A DNA stretch of 31,766 bases from UBA9630 sp037137555 (GCA_037137555.1 JBAXKA010000007.1:1-31766); one strand, 5' to 3'. Positions 1-9,458 are shown, numbered from the stretch's first letter. Program-made: numbers and translations. Notes: generated by a model from the sequence alone, not told the origin.

Positions 1-1967
1 CGACGACTGGGGCGGTGGGGAATTCTTTGATTTTTGATAATGGGACGAATGTGGGCATCGGCACGACAAACCCTCCCGCCTTATTTTCGGTCGGAGCAAC
101 TTCGCAATTTCAAGTGAACGGATCGGGAACGGTGCTATCTGGCACTTGGAATGGATCGGCGATTGGTGTGGCTTATGGTGGTACGGGGACTTCGGCTTTG
201 ACGACTAACTATTTACTTAAAGGTAACGGGACTTCAGCGGTGACGGCGTCAATGCTTTATGATAATGGGACGAATGTGGGGATCGGGACAGATACACCCC
301 TCTCGAAATTAGAAGTAAACGGAGTCGCTGCCTTTTCTCTCGGAACAGCGCTTCTCCCATCGCACAGTTTCAGTGGAGACTTGAATACGGGTATGTGGTC
401 AAGTGGTGCGGACACAATGAATTTCTCGACCAATGGTTCAGAAAGGTTTAGAATAGATAATAGTGGTAATGTTGGCATCGGGACGACGGGGCCGAGCGCT
501 TTGCTATCCGTGGGTGCAAACTCTCAGTTTCAGGTCAATGTCTCTGGAGTATTAACTCAAGCGACTTCAAGTGTTGGATATGTTGCTAGTTTTACTAACA
601 CTGATGCAACTACTGGTGGAGGTTTGTATGTTCGTGCGAATGGCATTGGCAATTTACTTACACTTAATAATGCGGGAAACGATATTATGACAGTTTCTCC
701 AGTGCAAACATCTTTCAATGTACCAACCTCGTTCACTGCGGCAGGAGATGTTTCAATGGCCAATGATCTGATTTTAACTAATCAAACCGCAGCAAACATT
801 AAAACAAACTCAAGTCTAACTATTGAAGCCGGGGAATCGTTTGAGTCTAATAGTATTACGCTTAAAACCTATAATGCTGGCGAGGTTATTGTGGACGGTG
901 GATTGTCCGCCTCGTTTCCCTTGCATGTTTATCGTGCAACCGATGGTAATGTAGCTGGCTTTACTGATACTAACGGAACTTGTTCGGTTAATCCAACTAA
1001 TACTGCACTGATTTGTTCTTCAGATGCTACTATGAAAAAAGATATTATTTCAATTTCTGGGTCAGATGCATTGTTTGCTGTTAATAATTTGCGGGTGGTG
1101 AATTTTCATTGGAATGGAGAAGATGCTATTGACTCTTTGCATACTGGCGTAATTGCTCAAGAAGTGGAAGCGATTTTGCCAAATTTAGTTTCAACTGGAC
1201 TTGACGGAAAAAAAGCTGTAAATTATCTTGGGTTAATTCCATATGCACTTTCCGCCATTCAACAACAACAATTTCAAATTACGGATGTTTCAGATAATCT
1301 TTTGGCGATGAAACTTAAGACTGATGCAAATATTACAACAGTAGCGGGACTACAATCTTCTATTGATGATAATTTATTCACAATCAATAATAAATTTATC
1401 TCGTTGGACTCTCAAATGCTTGATCAGACTATTATGCTAGCTAGTGCGCAAAACAAAATTACTGATATTGAAAATATTACCAATCGGATTCAGGTTCAAC
1501 TTGATGAAATTAAATTGCAAAATGAACGATATGAAGCACTTAATCAGCTCATTGCAATTATTGATCCGACGGCCTTGATTTATAAAGATGCGCTTGGTAA
1601 TCTTAGTTTATCAAATGGAAAACTGGATGCCTCTGAAATTATAGCGGGTAGCATGACAATTAAGACAGTTGATCTGGCTAGTCCAACTATTGGTGTGGCT
1701 AGTATCATAAAACTTAAAATTGACAGTGATGATAATGGGATTGACGATGTCACTGGAAGTGATGGAAAAACAGTCAATGTCATGACAAAAGCTGTTAGTG
1801 ATGCCTCTAGTATTTTTATCACACCAGAAGGTGACACTGGAGGCAGAATTTGGATTGAAAAACAATTTGACTCTGCGACAAATAGTTATATCGGGTTTAA
1901 AATTAAATGCTCAGATAGCGTAACGGATAATATTAAAATTAACTGGTGGATTGTTGAAAAGAAATAA
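1..1967 (+). CDS. Surface or tail-fibre-like protein with Peptidase_S74 chaperone domain, 5' partial
   Basis: The frame is open to the left edge, so the N-terminus lies outside the window; residues here count from the GTG at 15, which is probably internal. The N-terminal part holds repeated units with the signature NGTNVGIGT followed by a short beta segment (nt about 39, 264 and 468), as in trimeric beta-stalk fibres. A Peptidase_S74 (intramolecular chaperone) domain starts near residue 336: SDATMKKDI matches the S-D-x(3)-K pattern, with Ser336 and Lys341 as predicted autocleavage residues, followed by TGVIAQEVE. A helical heptad-like stretch (about 400-520) and a compact C-terminal domain ending NWWIVEKK follow. 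In phage fibres S74 is usually C-terminal and removed after folding; here some 240 residues lie beyond it. The next gene starts 20 bases downstream, so the two are probably co-transcribed. Role inferred: secreted trimeric surface fibre. A prophage origin is possible, but no other phage structural gene is seen. Confidence 0.8.
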   Translation, partial: TTGAVGNSLIFDNGTNVGIGTTNPPALFSVGATSQFQVNGSGTVLSGTWNGSAIGVAYGGTGTSALTTNYLLKGNGTSAVTASMLYDNGTNVGIGTDTPLSKLEVNGVAAFSLGTALLPSHSFSGDLNTGMWSSGADTMNFSTNGSERFRIDNSGNVGIGTTGPSALLSVGANSQFQVNVSGVLTQATSSVGYVASFTNTDATTGGGLYVRANGIGNLLTLNNAGNDIMTVSPVQTSFNVPTSFTAAGDVSMANDLILTNQTAANIKTNSSLTIEAGESFESNSITLKTYNAGEVIVDGGLSASFPLHVYRATDGNVAGFTDTNGTCSVNPTNTALICSSDATMKKDIISISGSDALFAVNNLRVVNFHWNGEDAIDSLHTGVIAQEVEAILPNLVSTGLDGKKAVNYLGLIPYALSAIQQQQFQITDVSDNLLAMKLKTDANITTVAGLQSSIDDNLFTINNKFISLDSQMLDQTIMLASAQNKITDIENITNRIQVQLDEIKLQNERYEALNQLIAIIDPTALIYKDALGNLSLSNGKLDASEIIAGSMTIKTVDLASPTIGVASIIKLKIDSDDNGIDDVTGSDGKTVNVMTKAVSDASSIFITPEGDTGGRIWIEKQFDSATNSYIGFKIKCSDSVTDNIKINWWIVEKK

Positions 1968-1987
1968 TCGCCAAATTAATCAGGGAA

Positions 1988-4900
1988 ATGAAGAATATAA
2001 AAAATAAATTTAATAAAAACAAATTTTTTCAAAAAATGTGTTTTTGGCAATGGAATTTTAGGGATTTTTTTAAAATAGTCGCCTATTGCATCCATCATCC
2101 AAAACGAACTTGGCATATTATTACAATAGATGTTAAGCATTTTATTCGTTGGAGCTTTGCGACTTTGCCAAGAAGAATAGTGGCAAGTATTTTGATTGCA
2201 CTTTTCATTTTGATGCCAGTAGCAAATATTCTTTTTGTTCCCAAGATACAAGCGGCATGGTGGAATGATGCCTGGCTTTATCGAAAATCAATCGCTGTTA
2301 GTAATTCAAGCGGTTCAACGCTAAATGATTTTCAAGTTAAAATTTTAGATAATAAGGATTTATCAATAGATATTACCGCTGGAAAAATTCAATCAACGCT
2401 TAATGATTTGCGCTTTACTGATATCAATGGAAAAATTCTACCGTATTGGATTGAAGATTTGACAGTAACAAGTATTGATGTTTGGGCAAAGGTTTCAAAT
2501 ATTCCCACATCAGGTACAACAGTGTATATGTATTATGGGAATATGGGTGCGATTGCAGGAAAATCTATGACTGGAACACAAGATTTCCCAGGTCTTTCTT
2601 GTAAGGCAATTAAATTAAGCGGGCAAACAGCCAATGGTGCTTATTACATCAATCCTAGTAGTGGAAGTGTTACTGGTGCATATCAGGCATATTGTGATTT
2701 AATTCGTGATGGTGGAGGTTGGACACTTGGAATAAAAGACTGGTATTTATCTGGTGCAGCGGGAAATGTTAACGCTCTCGGTGCGATCGCAGATGCAACT
2801 GCACATAAGGGAAATCCATATAAGCTTTCTGATATTGATATTCGAACTATTATTGGCCCATCTCAGAATTTTGCTTTATTAGCTGATCAAGACGGATATA
2901 ATTCAGCATATTCAACTGGCAACTATGAATATGTTATTGCACGAAACTATACTGGCTATTGGCGCTTTGATACAGTGGTGGCAGCCTCTTCAACAACAAC
3001 TTCTTTTCAATCATATCGCTTATCTGATAATGCATTGGCGTGGACAGGAAATTTTAGTTGTGGAATTGGTGGTTGGGGTATTAATTGCTATACGATTACT
3101 TCTGGAAATGTTCCCGGTGGTGGCTCTGGTTGTGCGATAAATATGGGCAAGGCAACAGATCCAAGTTGGCATCATTTCTATATGGCGGAAACTAATACTG
3201 ATACATATTTATATATTTGTAATGGGCCACAACATACTTCGAGTTATGATTTAAATCATCGATGGTGGTTTAGAGAAACAACAATCAATAGATCCACAAA
3301 TATAACCGTCGTTGCTCCTTCCACCGAAGAAAAAAGTCCTGGACCTTCAGCATATTGGAAATTTGATGAGGGAACAGGAATTATCGCAAATGATAGTGTT
3401 TCTTCAAATGGAGTAATCGCCACTGGCGGAACAGTAACAGATGTTGGCGGTTATCGAATTCATACTTTTACATCAAGCGGATCATTTACCGTAACCAATG
3501 GCGGTGCAGTCGAGTCTTTAGTAGTTGCTGGCGGTGGCAGTGGCGGTGGAGCTGGTGGCGGTGGCGGTGGCGGTGTCATTTATACTACTTATTTAACTGC
3601 TTTGGGAGCAACTGCCGTGACAGTTGGTAATGGTGGCGCTATAAAAGTTGCTAATGGCGTAGGAAATAATGGAGAAAATTCAGTTTTTGGTAGCTTGGTA
3701 GCTGTTGGTGGAGGTGGAGGGGGTTCGTATTCTAGCGGTGCTGGTGTAATTGGTGGTTCTGGCGGTGGTGGTGGTGCTTGTAATTTAGCTACTACAGTAG
3801 CAGGTAGCGGAACAATTGAACAAGGTTATGCTGGTGGTGCTGGAGATAATGTATGTAGTCCTTATCATTCTGGCGGCGGCGGCGGGGCTGGGGGAATTGG
3901 TGGTTCTTTTTTGGGAGCTTCCTCAGGCAGTGGTGGTATTGGAAGACAAATAAATATAGATGGTAACAATTATTATTATGGCGGTGGCGGTGGCGGTGGA
4001 GCTCAGGCATCAGGTACGGTTGGGGGTAATGGAGGATTAGGAGGTGGCGGAGGTGGGGCTCAATTAATTAGTGGAACAGCAGGTACTGGTGGAGGTTCAG
4101 CGAGAAATTCAGGTGCAAATGGTCAACAGGTAAATACTTATCCTCCATGCAATGGTGGTGCTGGCGGAGCTAATACTGGTGGTGGTGGAGGAGGAATGGG
4201 TGTTAGTGTTTCCAATGGTGGAGCAGGTGGTTCCGGTATCGTTATTATTCGCTATCCAATCACCAACAATGGAACACTTACAAACATGGCTTCGCCTGCT
4301 TCACCAACTTCTGGTTGGCAAACTGAAGACAAATGTATTTCTGGAAAATGTTTAGCATTTGATGGAGTTGATGATTATGTTCAACCAGCATCAGCATATA
4401 ATCCAGGCACAAGTGATTTTACTTTATCTGCATGGGTGAAAAGACTTGGCAGTGATGGTGATGCGATTATTAGTTTTTCATCAGGGAGTTATGCTGTAGG
4501 TTTGTACAGTAATTATGCGGAAACAGGAATTCATTTTGGGACTGGATATGATTCAGCTTCTAGTGTTGTCGGACCAATCTTGGAAACTAATACATGGAAA
4601 CATTTAGTCGGAGTTAGGGAGGGCACTACATTAAAAATATATATAAATGGAATTCTTTCAACTACAAAAACAGGCGTTGCTATACAAAATATCGCAACAA
4701 ATTATTTGCAAATAGGAAGAATGCGTTCTGGGCAACATGAATGGCGTGGAAATATCGATGAACCAAAAATTTATAATTATGCTCGCAGTGCTGCTCAAAT
4801 AAAACTAGATTATAATGCTGGCATTTCTGGAGCTGGAGCTAACAGCGGGACGACAGCGTCTTTTGGTGATAGTAGTGACAAATGGATGTCTGATGGTCTC

Positions 4901-7900
4901 GTTGGTCATTGGAAGATGGACGAGACAAATGGAAATGCTATCGATTCTTCCGGTAATGGGAATGTTCTAACTAATACCAATACCGCAACTTTTACTGCAG
5001 GAAAATTTGGCAATGCAGGAAATCTCGTGGCGGCTTCTAGTCAATATTTCACATGTACGGATGCTAATTGTGGAGGCACTTCTAAATTAGATACGCCAAC
5101 CACTTTTACAACTTCAGCCTGGATTAATTCTACTAATGTAACCGCCAATAATCAGCAAATCATTTCCAAAAGTGATGGTTCCTCAGGAGCTAATGCTGCC
5201 TATGAATTGCGTTTCAATGGAACCTCAGGAAAAATCCAATTCGTAGGTTATATTGGTGGAGCATATCAATCAATAATAAGCAGCACCGTTCTTAGTAATA
5301 ATACTTGGTACCTAGCTACCGTTACTTATGATGGGGTTAATTTGAAATTATTTCTCAATGGTATTTTAGATTCTACTCCAGTAGCCACTACTGGTAGCAT
5401 GTCTGACTCAGCTGCCAATTTTGCAATAGGTGGGCGAGGAGATGGGTATTATTTTAATGGAAAAATAGATGAAGCCAGAGTTTATAAACGCGCTCTCTCA
5501 ACTAAAGAAATTTCTAGTTTATATGAATGGGCACCAGGGCCGGTGGCTTATTACAATATGGAAGAAGGTGGTGGGACGACGGCCAATGATACGAGTGGAA
5601 ATAATAATACGGGGACGGTTTTTGGTAACTCAAATATTGCAACTGGAAAATTTGGTAAAGGAAGAAGTTTTGATGGGGTTGGCGATGGTATCAATCTTGG
5701 CTCTTCTGCTATTTTGGATTTTGGCAATAATGGTGCGTTTACTTTTTCTGGCTGGGTTAATCCAACCGTACTTGTTGATTATGCTGGCTTTGTAAGTAAA
5801 GATACGGCTGGTCGTAGCTCCCCTTATTCCTATATGACTACTTTTATGGCCAATGGTCGTTTGTCTGCTTATAATAACAGCACTTGGGCAGACATTTGTC
5901 CTGCTGCATCAGTTGCAATCGGAATTTGGCAATACATCACTTTTGATTATAATGGTACTAATATCACTGGTTATGTTAATGGAAAATCTTGTGGTTCGAT
6001 TGCTTTTTCTTATCCAGATAATGGTGCCTATGATGTTACTATTGGTAGTTGGTATGCTCCTTCTGCTGTATATGATTTTAATGGTTTGATGGATGATGTC
6101 AAAATTTACAACTATGCCCGAACGCCAAAACAAATTATGCAAGATATGACTGGAAATGTGGCAAGTAGTGATTTACAAACAAATGAAGAAGCTACTGCTT
6201 ACTACAAATTTGATGAAGGTTCTGGTAGCGTTGCTAAGGATATTGGTAATAGTTTTGTGCTTGGTGGAACTGGCGGAAATACAGTGCAGAATATTGGTGG
6301 TTATCGAATTCATACATTCACATCAAGTGGAACTTTTACAGCTACTAGCGCCAGTAATATTGAGTATTTGATTGTAGCGGGTGGCGGTGGCGGTGGCTAT
6401 GGTGGTACTGCTGGTGGCGGTGGCGGTGGCGGTGCTGGAGGACTACTTACATCTATGTCCACAGTTTCAGCTGGGGCTATTGCCGTAACGGTTGGAAACG
6501 GGGGTTCAGGTGGAAATAACGGGGGGAACTCTGCATTGGGGGCGATCACCGCCTATGGTGGTGGGCATGGTGGAGTTGGCGGGGGAGCTTCGGGTTTCTC
6601 TGGAGGATCGGGTGGTGGTGGGAATCCAGTTTCTGGCAGTGGTGGAGCGGGAACTCCTGGGCAAGGTTATCAAGGTGGAAATGTAGGAGCTCTTAATCAA
6701 GGAGATAATGGATCTGCGGGTGGTGGCGGTGCAGGTGCAGCAGCCGCAGATGCCGTTTGGACTAATACTGGCACAGCTGGTGGTTCTGGTTTATCATCAA
6801 ACATCTCTGGTTCAAGTGTGATGTATGCAACCGGTGGTGCCGGTGGGTGGGGAACATATTGGGGAACCGGACAAATTGGAGCTACTGGAGCAGTAAATAC
6901 TGGCAATGGTGCGGGCGGTGCTGGTTATAATGGAACGCCGGGTTCTGGTGGTTCTGGCGTTGTTATTATCCGTTATCCAATAACTAATGATGGAACATTA
7001 ACCAATATTTCATCTCCTGCCACATCAACTTCAGGTTGGACAAACAGTGGAAAATTTGGCAAGGCACTTAATTTTGATGGGATGAACGATTATGTAAATG
7101 TGGGAAATTCACCAAATTTCAACCCTGGAGATGGGTATATGACAATAAGTGCTTGGATAAAAACAAGCTCTGCAACGGATCAGGCTATTACCTATAAAGA
7201 AGGTGGCGGTAATCAGTTTAATTTTAGAGTTCTTCCTACTGGAAATTTAAGGTTAAATGTTTATGGGAACACAAACTCTTATGATGACAGCGTGCCAACT
7301 GTTAATGATGGAAATTGGCATAATGTGATTGCAATTTGGCTTAAAACCGATATGAAATTTTTTATGGATGGTGTTGAAGTGTCAAAAACGCATAATGGAA
7401 CATACCCAACATCAAGTATATTGCCAACTGGCAATCAGTATATCGGTGGGAGGGTAGACTCTGCAACATCTTATTTTTCTGGAACTATTGATGAAGTTAA
7501 ATTTTATTCCTATGCTTTATCCGCAGACGATGTAAAAATTGAATATAATCGTGGAAGCTCAACTTCGATGGCGAGCTCCGGGTCAATATCTGTTGGTAAT
7601 ACGGCAGATTCCGCCAGTGCAGAATATTGCATTCCTGGAGACGCTTCGGCTTGCAGTCCTCCAGTTGGAGAATGGAAACTAGATGAAAATACTGGAACAA
7701 TAGCCAATGATACCTCTGGCAATAACAACACGGGTACACTAACAAATGGCCCAATATGGGACCGGGGAAAATTTGGAAGCGGGGTAAGGTTTGATGGAAT
7801 TGGTGATACTATCCAAAAGACTTCGCCTGGTGCAGTATTGGGACTTGGACAAAATGGAACCATGGGTGCTTGGATTAAACCAGATGCCTTTGGTGGAGCT

Positions 7901-9046
7901 TCTTGCAACAGTCACAATGGAACAGGCTCTTGTCGTCCGATAATTTTTAATTATGATTATGGTTATTTTTTCGGTTTAAATAATGATGGGGCCTTAATTT
8001 TAGATTTGGGTAATGGCTCTAGTTGGGTTTCAATTAGTAATACAGCAGCTGGTAAGGTGGTTCTTAATCAATGGCAATATGTAGCTGTTACCTTATCGGG
8101 AGGTACCGCGCTTAATTTTTATGTGAATGGCGTTTTGGCTGGCACTAGTACAATTAGTAGTTCAAATTTTACTAATCTTTATAGCATTGGTATTGGTGGT
8201 AATACTGCTTGGACAAGTGTGGCGTTCTCAGGTTCCATCGATCAAGTCCGCATCTACAATTACGCTCGTACCCCTGCTCAAATCGCCTATGACTACAATC
8301 GTGGTGCTCCAATTGGTTGGTGGAAAATGGATGAATGTCAAGGCACCACCATTAATGATGCAAGTGGTAATAGTAATAATGGAACGCTAACCGTAGGTGC
8401 TACTGGCACACAAAATTCTGCTGGCACCTGCACTGCAACTTCAACCGCGTGGGGCAATGGTGCTAATGGAAAATTTAACTCTAGTTTGAATTTTGATGGG
8501 ACGGATGATTGGATAAAAAAGACTAGTTTGCGATTTTCTAATAACAAGCAAAAAACTATCTCTCTCTGGCTTAAAACCAATACACTTTCTAGCACGCAGT
8601 ATTTAGTATCTTTTTCAAATGATGCTAATAATTATAAATGGCAGTCCTTAGCATTGGCCAATCAAAGTATTTCCTGGATGTTTGGAGATGATAGTTTTTA
8701 TAATGAGCGCGGTGTAACTGGCGATGTAATCACACAAACTGGAGCTTGGTATCATCTTGTTGTTACTGTGGATATTACTCAATCAGCAGGTAATAGAGTT
8801 AAATTGTTTGTTAATGGTCAATCAATTACTACTACACTTTCAAATGATTCGGGTAATAGTTTCTATGATGGAACTGATTTGAACATGTATATAGGGGCAT
8901 TTAATTATGGCACTGGAGTTTATGGTTATTTCAATGGTGCTATTGATGATGTTCGTATTTATAATTATGCTCTTACAAGCAAACAAATTATCTCAGTTAT
9001 GAATGAAGATTCTGCTCTGCGTTTTGGTCCGACAAGTGGAATGTAA
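1988..9046 (+). CDS. Giant secreted protein: DUF2341, fibrinogen-like, six LamG units and two nested glycine-rich domains (2352 aa)
   Basis: A long basic N-region precedes a hydrophobic segment (about residues 64-84) and an IQAA site near 89, read as a signal peptide. Order after that: DUF2341 (about 91-190, WWNDAWLYRKSI to YMYYGNMG); a fibrinogen C-terminal-like domain (about 204-430, with NGAYYINP, GGGWTLG and a late HRWWF); then six concanavalin A/LamG-like units starting near 454, 971, 1185, 1402, 1892 and 2107, each opening with a W/Y-K-x-D/E-E-type motif and closing with IDxxxIYNYAR-like sequence. Units 1 and 4 are each split by a glycine-rich domain (487-758 and 1437-1665). There is no sorting motif or C-terminal membrane segment; it ends FGPTSGM. 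LamG and fibrinogen-like folds typically bind glycans or proteins, so an adhesin or cell-contact role is inferred. No convincing Shine-Dalgarno is seen; AGGGA lies too close to the ATG. Likely co-transcribed with the upstream fibre gene. Confidence 0.9.
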   Translation: MKNIKNKFNKNKFFQKMCFWQWNFRDFFKIVAYCIHHPKRTWHIITIDVKHFIRWSFATLPRRIVASILIALFILMPVANILFVPKIQAAWWNDAWLYRKSIAVSNSSGSTLNDFQVKILDNKDLSIDITAGKIQSTLNDLRFTDINGKILPYWIEDLTVTSIDVWAKVSNIPTSGTTVYMYYGNMGAIAGKSMTGTQDFPGLSCKAIKLSGQTANGAYYINPSSGSVTGAYQAYCDLIRDGGGWTLGIKDWYLSGAAGNVNALGAIADATAHKGNPYKLSDIDIRTIIGPSQNFALLADQDGYNSAYSTGNYEYVIARNYTGYWRFDTVVAASSTTTSFQSYRLSDNALAWTGNFSCGIGGWGINCYTITSGNVPGGGSGCAINMGKATDPSWHHFYMAETNTDTYLYICNGPQHTSSYDLNHRWWFRETTINRSTNITVVAPSTEEKSPGPSAYWKFDEGTGIIANDSVSSNGVIATGGTVTDVGGYRIHTFTSSGSFTVTNGGAVESLVVAGGGSGGGAGGGGGGGVIYTTYLTALGATAVTVGNGGAIKVANGVGNNGENSVFGSLVAVGGGGGGSYSSGAGVIGGSGGGGGACNLATTVAGSGTIEQGYAGGAGDNVCSPYHSGGGGGAGGIGGSFLGASSGSGGIGRQINIDGNNYYYGGGGGGGAQASGTVGGNGGLGGGGGGAQLISGTAGTGGGSARNSGANGQQVNTYPPCNGGAGGANTGGGGGGMGVSVSNGGAGGSGIVIIRYPITNNGTLTNMASPASPTSGWQTEDKCISGKCLAFDGVDDYVQPASAYNPGTSDFTLSAWVKRLGSDGDAIISFSSGSYAVGLYSNYAETGIHFGTGYDSASSVVGPILETNTWKHLVGVREGTTLKIYINGILSTTKTGVAIQNIATNYLQIGRMRSGQHEWRGNIDEPKIYNYARSAAQIKLDYNAGISGAGANSGTTASFGDSSDKWMSDGLVGHWKMDETNGNAIDSSGNGNVLTNTNTATFTAGKFGNAGNLVAASSQYFTCTDANCGGTSKLDTPTTFTTSAWINSTNVTANNQQIISKSDGSSGANAAYELRFNGTSGKIQFVGYIGGAYQSIISSTVLSNNTWYLATVTYDGVNLKLFLNGILDSTPVATTGSMSDSAANFAIGGRGDGYYFNGKIDEARVYKRALSTKEISSLYEWAPGPVAYYNMEEGGGTTANDTSGNNNTGTVFGNSNIATGKFGKGRSFDGVGDGINLGSSAILDFGNNGAFTFSGWVNPTVLVDYAGFVSKDTAGRSSPYSYMTTFMANGRLSAYNNSTWADICPAASVAIGIWQYITFDYNGTNITGYVNGKSCGSIAFSYPDNGAYDVTIGSWYAPSAVYDFNGLMDDVKIYNYARTPKQIMQDMTGNVASSDLQTNEEATAYYKFDEGSGSVAKDIGNSFVLGGTGGNTVQNIGGYRIHTFTSSGTFTATSASNIEYLIVAGGGGGGYGGTAGGGGGGGAGGLLTSMSTVSAGAIAVTVGNGGSGGNNGGNSALGAITAYGGGHGGVGGGASGFSGGSGGGGNPVSGSGGAGTPGQGYQGGNVGALNQGDNGSAGGGGAGAAAADAVWTNTGTAGGSGLSSNISGSSVMYATGGAGGWGTYWGTGQIGATGAVNTGNGAGGAGYNGTPGSGGSGVVIIRYPITNDGTLTNISSPATSTSGWTNSGKFGKALNFDGMNDYVNVGNSPNFNPGDGYMTISAWIKTSSATDQAITYKEGGGNQFNFRVLPTGNLRLNVYGNTNSYDDSVPTVNDGNWHNVIAIWLKTDMKFFMDGVEVSKTHNGTYPTSSILPTGNQYIGGRVDSATSYFSGTIDEVKFYSYALSADDVKIEYNRGSSTSMASSGSISVGNTADSASAEYCIPGDASACSPPVGEWKLDENTGTIANDTSGNNNTGTLTNGPIWDRGKFGSGVRFDGIGDTIQKTSPGAVLGLGQNGTMGAWIKPDAFGGASCNSHNGTGSCRPIIFNYDYGYFFGLNNDGALILDLGNGSSWVSISNTAAGKVVLNQWQYVAVTLSGGTALNFYVNGVLAGTSTISSSNFTNLYSIGIGGNTAWTSVAFSGSIDQVRIYNYARTPAQIAYDYNRGAPIGWWKMDECQGTTINDASGNSNNGTLTVGATGTQNSAGTCTATSTAWGNGANGKFNSSLNFDGTDDWIKKTSLRFSNNKQKTISLWLKTNTLSSTQYLVSFSNDANNYKWQSLALANQSISWMFGDDSFYNERGVTGDVITQTGAWYHLVVTVDITQSAGNRVKLFVNGQSITTTLSNDSGNSFYDGTDLNMYIGAFNYGTGVYGYFNGAIDDVRIYNYALTSKQIISVMNEDSALRFGPTSGM
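3446..4261 (+). repeat. Glycine-rich domain copy 1, nested inside LamG unit 1
   Basis: Residues 487-758 of the giant protein. It begins GGYRIHTFTSSGSF, runs through long Gly tracts (GGN codons, many GGTGGC repeats) and ends GIVIIRYPI. This matches the general form of bacterial/phage glycine-rich domains that start with an IHTFTSSG strand and end in VIIRYP. The DNA is slippage-prone. It is homologous to the copy at 6296-6982. Confidence 0.85.
6296..6982 (+). repeat. Glycine-rich domain copy 2, nested inside LamG unit 4
   Basis: Residues 1437-1665 of the giant protein. It begins GGYRIHTFTSSGTF and ends GVVIIRYPI. The flanking LamG halves match those of copy 1: YYKFDEGSG before, and TNDGTLTNISSPATSTSGW after. 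It is shorter than copy 1, with a different middle. Confidence 0.85.
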
Positions 9047-9087
9047 AAAAAAGACCCCATAAAGATTGCGATGAATCTTTATGGGGT
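9045..9087 (-). terminator. Strong hairpin, terminator-like on the minus strand
   Basis: A perfect 14-bp stem (9054-9067 with 9074-9087) has a 6-nt loop. On the minus strand it is followed by one C and eight T; on the plus strand only AAAAGG follows. It sits immediately after the stop codon of the giant gene, so it may protect or end that mRNA, but the U-tract points to a minus-strand transcript. No minus-strand gene is apparent to its right before phoH, which has its own terminator. Confidence 0.6.
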
Positions 9088-9113
9088 AAAAGGAGAAAGG
9101 GGCAAGCGGTAAG

Positions 9114-9284
9114 ATGTTTGTTAAAAAGTTAACAAATGACAGGGTTCTTGCCGAACTAAAAAAAACTATCTTGACGACAGGTTTGAAATTTTTTCGCACA
9201 ATGATATTGGGCGATGATTTTTTTCAAATTGTCGAAAAACGCTTGTTACTGTTAAGGAAAAAAATTTTTCGTTTGTTCAAGTGA
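9114..9284 (+). CDS. Possible 56-aa basic small protein (doubtful)
   Basis: An ATG-started frame of 56 codons begins MFVKKLTNDRVLAELKK and ends with RKKIFRLFK; it is lysine- and leucine-rich. The nearest purine-rich stretch (AAGGGG near 9097) is rather far upstream for a Shine-Dalgarno. It would be the only gene in the window ending in TGA, and its 3' end lies inside the 9245-9316 inverted repeat. I recognise no family. The frame may be fortuitous in an RNA-structured spacer. Confidence 0.2.
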   Translation: MFVKKLTNDRVLAELKKTILTTGLKFFRTMILGDDFFQIVEKRLLLLRKKIFRLFK

Positions 9285-9316
9285 ATGAACAAGAAGGAAA
9301 CTTCCTTAACAGTAAC
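9245..9316. repeat. Nested inverted repeat (15-bp outer and 7-bp inner stems)
   Basis: The outer arms GTTACTGTTAAGGAA (9245-9259) and TTCCTTAACAGTAAC (9302-9316) are perfectly complementary. Inside, TTGTTCA (9273-9279) pairs with TGAACAA (9286-9292). No T-run follows on either strand, so it does not look like a simple terminator. A purine-rich GGAGGG and AAAAAGGAG follow with no start codon at a usable distance. It could be a structured RNA, a protein-binding site or a small repeat element. Confidence 0.6.
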
Positions 9317-9403
9317 GGAGGGTAAAAAGGAGCAACATCTATAACTTAGCACATTGAATTTTTTTGTCAAATTTTAGTTTTTTTGTTTATAAGTATTATT
9401 TTT

Positions 9404-9432
9404 TTGACAAGTTCGTAAAAACCTGCTACAAT
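9404..9432 (+). promoter_or_regulatory. Promoter of the CAP-domain gene
   Basis: TTGACA (9404-9409), a 17-base spacer, then TACAAT (9427-9432), preceded by TGC to give an extended -10. The start of transcription is predicted near 9439, some 70 bases before the gene. Confidence 0.75.
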
Positions 9433-9458
9433 GGTTGTAATAGTGAATTGAGAATGAC

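Noticed and set aside
3524..4240. GGN tracts as CRISPR or collagen-like repeats
   Set aside because: No fixed repeat-spacer period, and the peptide has no Gly-X-Y triplets; it fits a bacterial glycine-rich domain.
7510..7908. Open frame of 132 codons antisense to the LamG array
   Set aside because: Mirror of a low-complexity, Gly/Asn-rich coding region; no start context and no recognisable domain.
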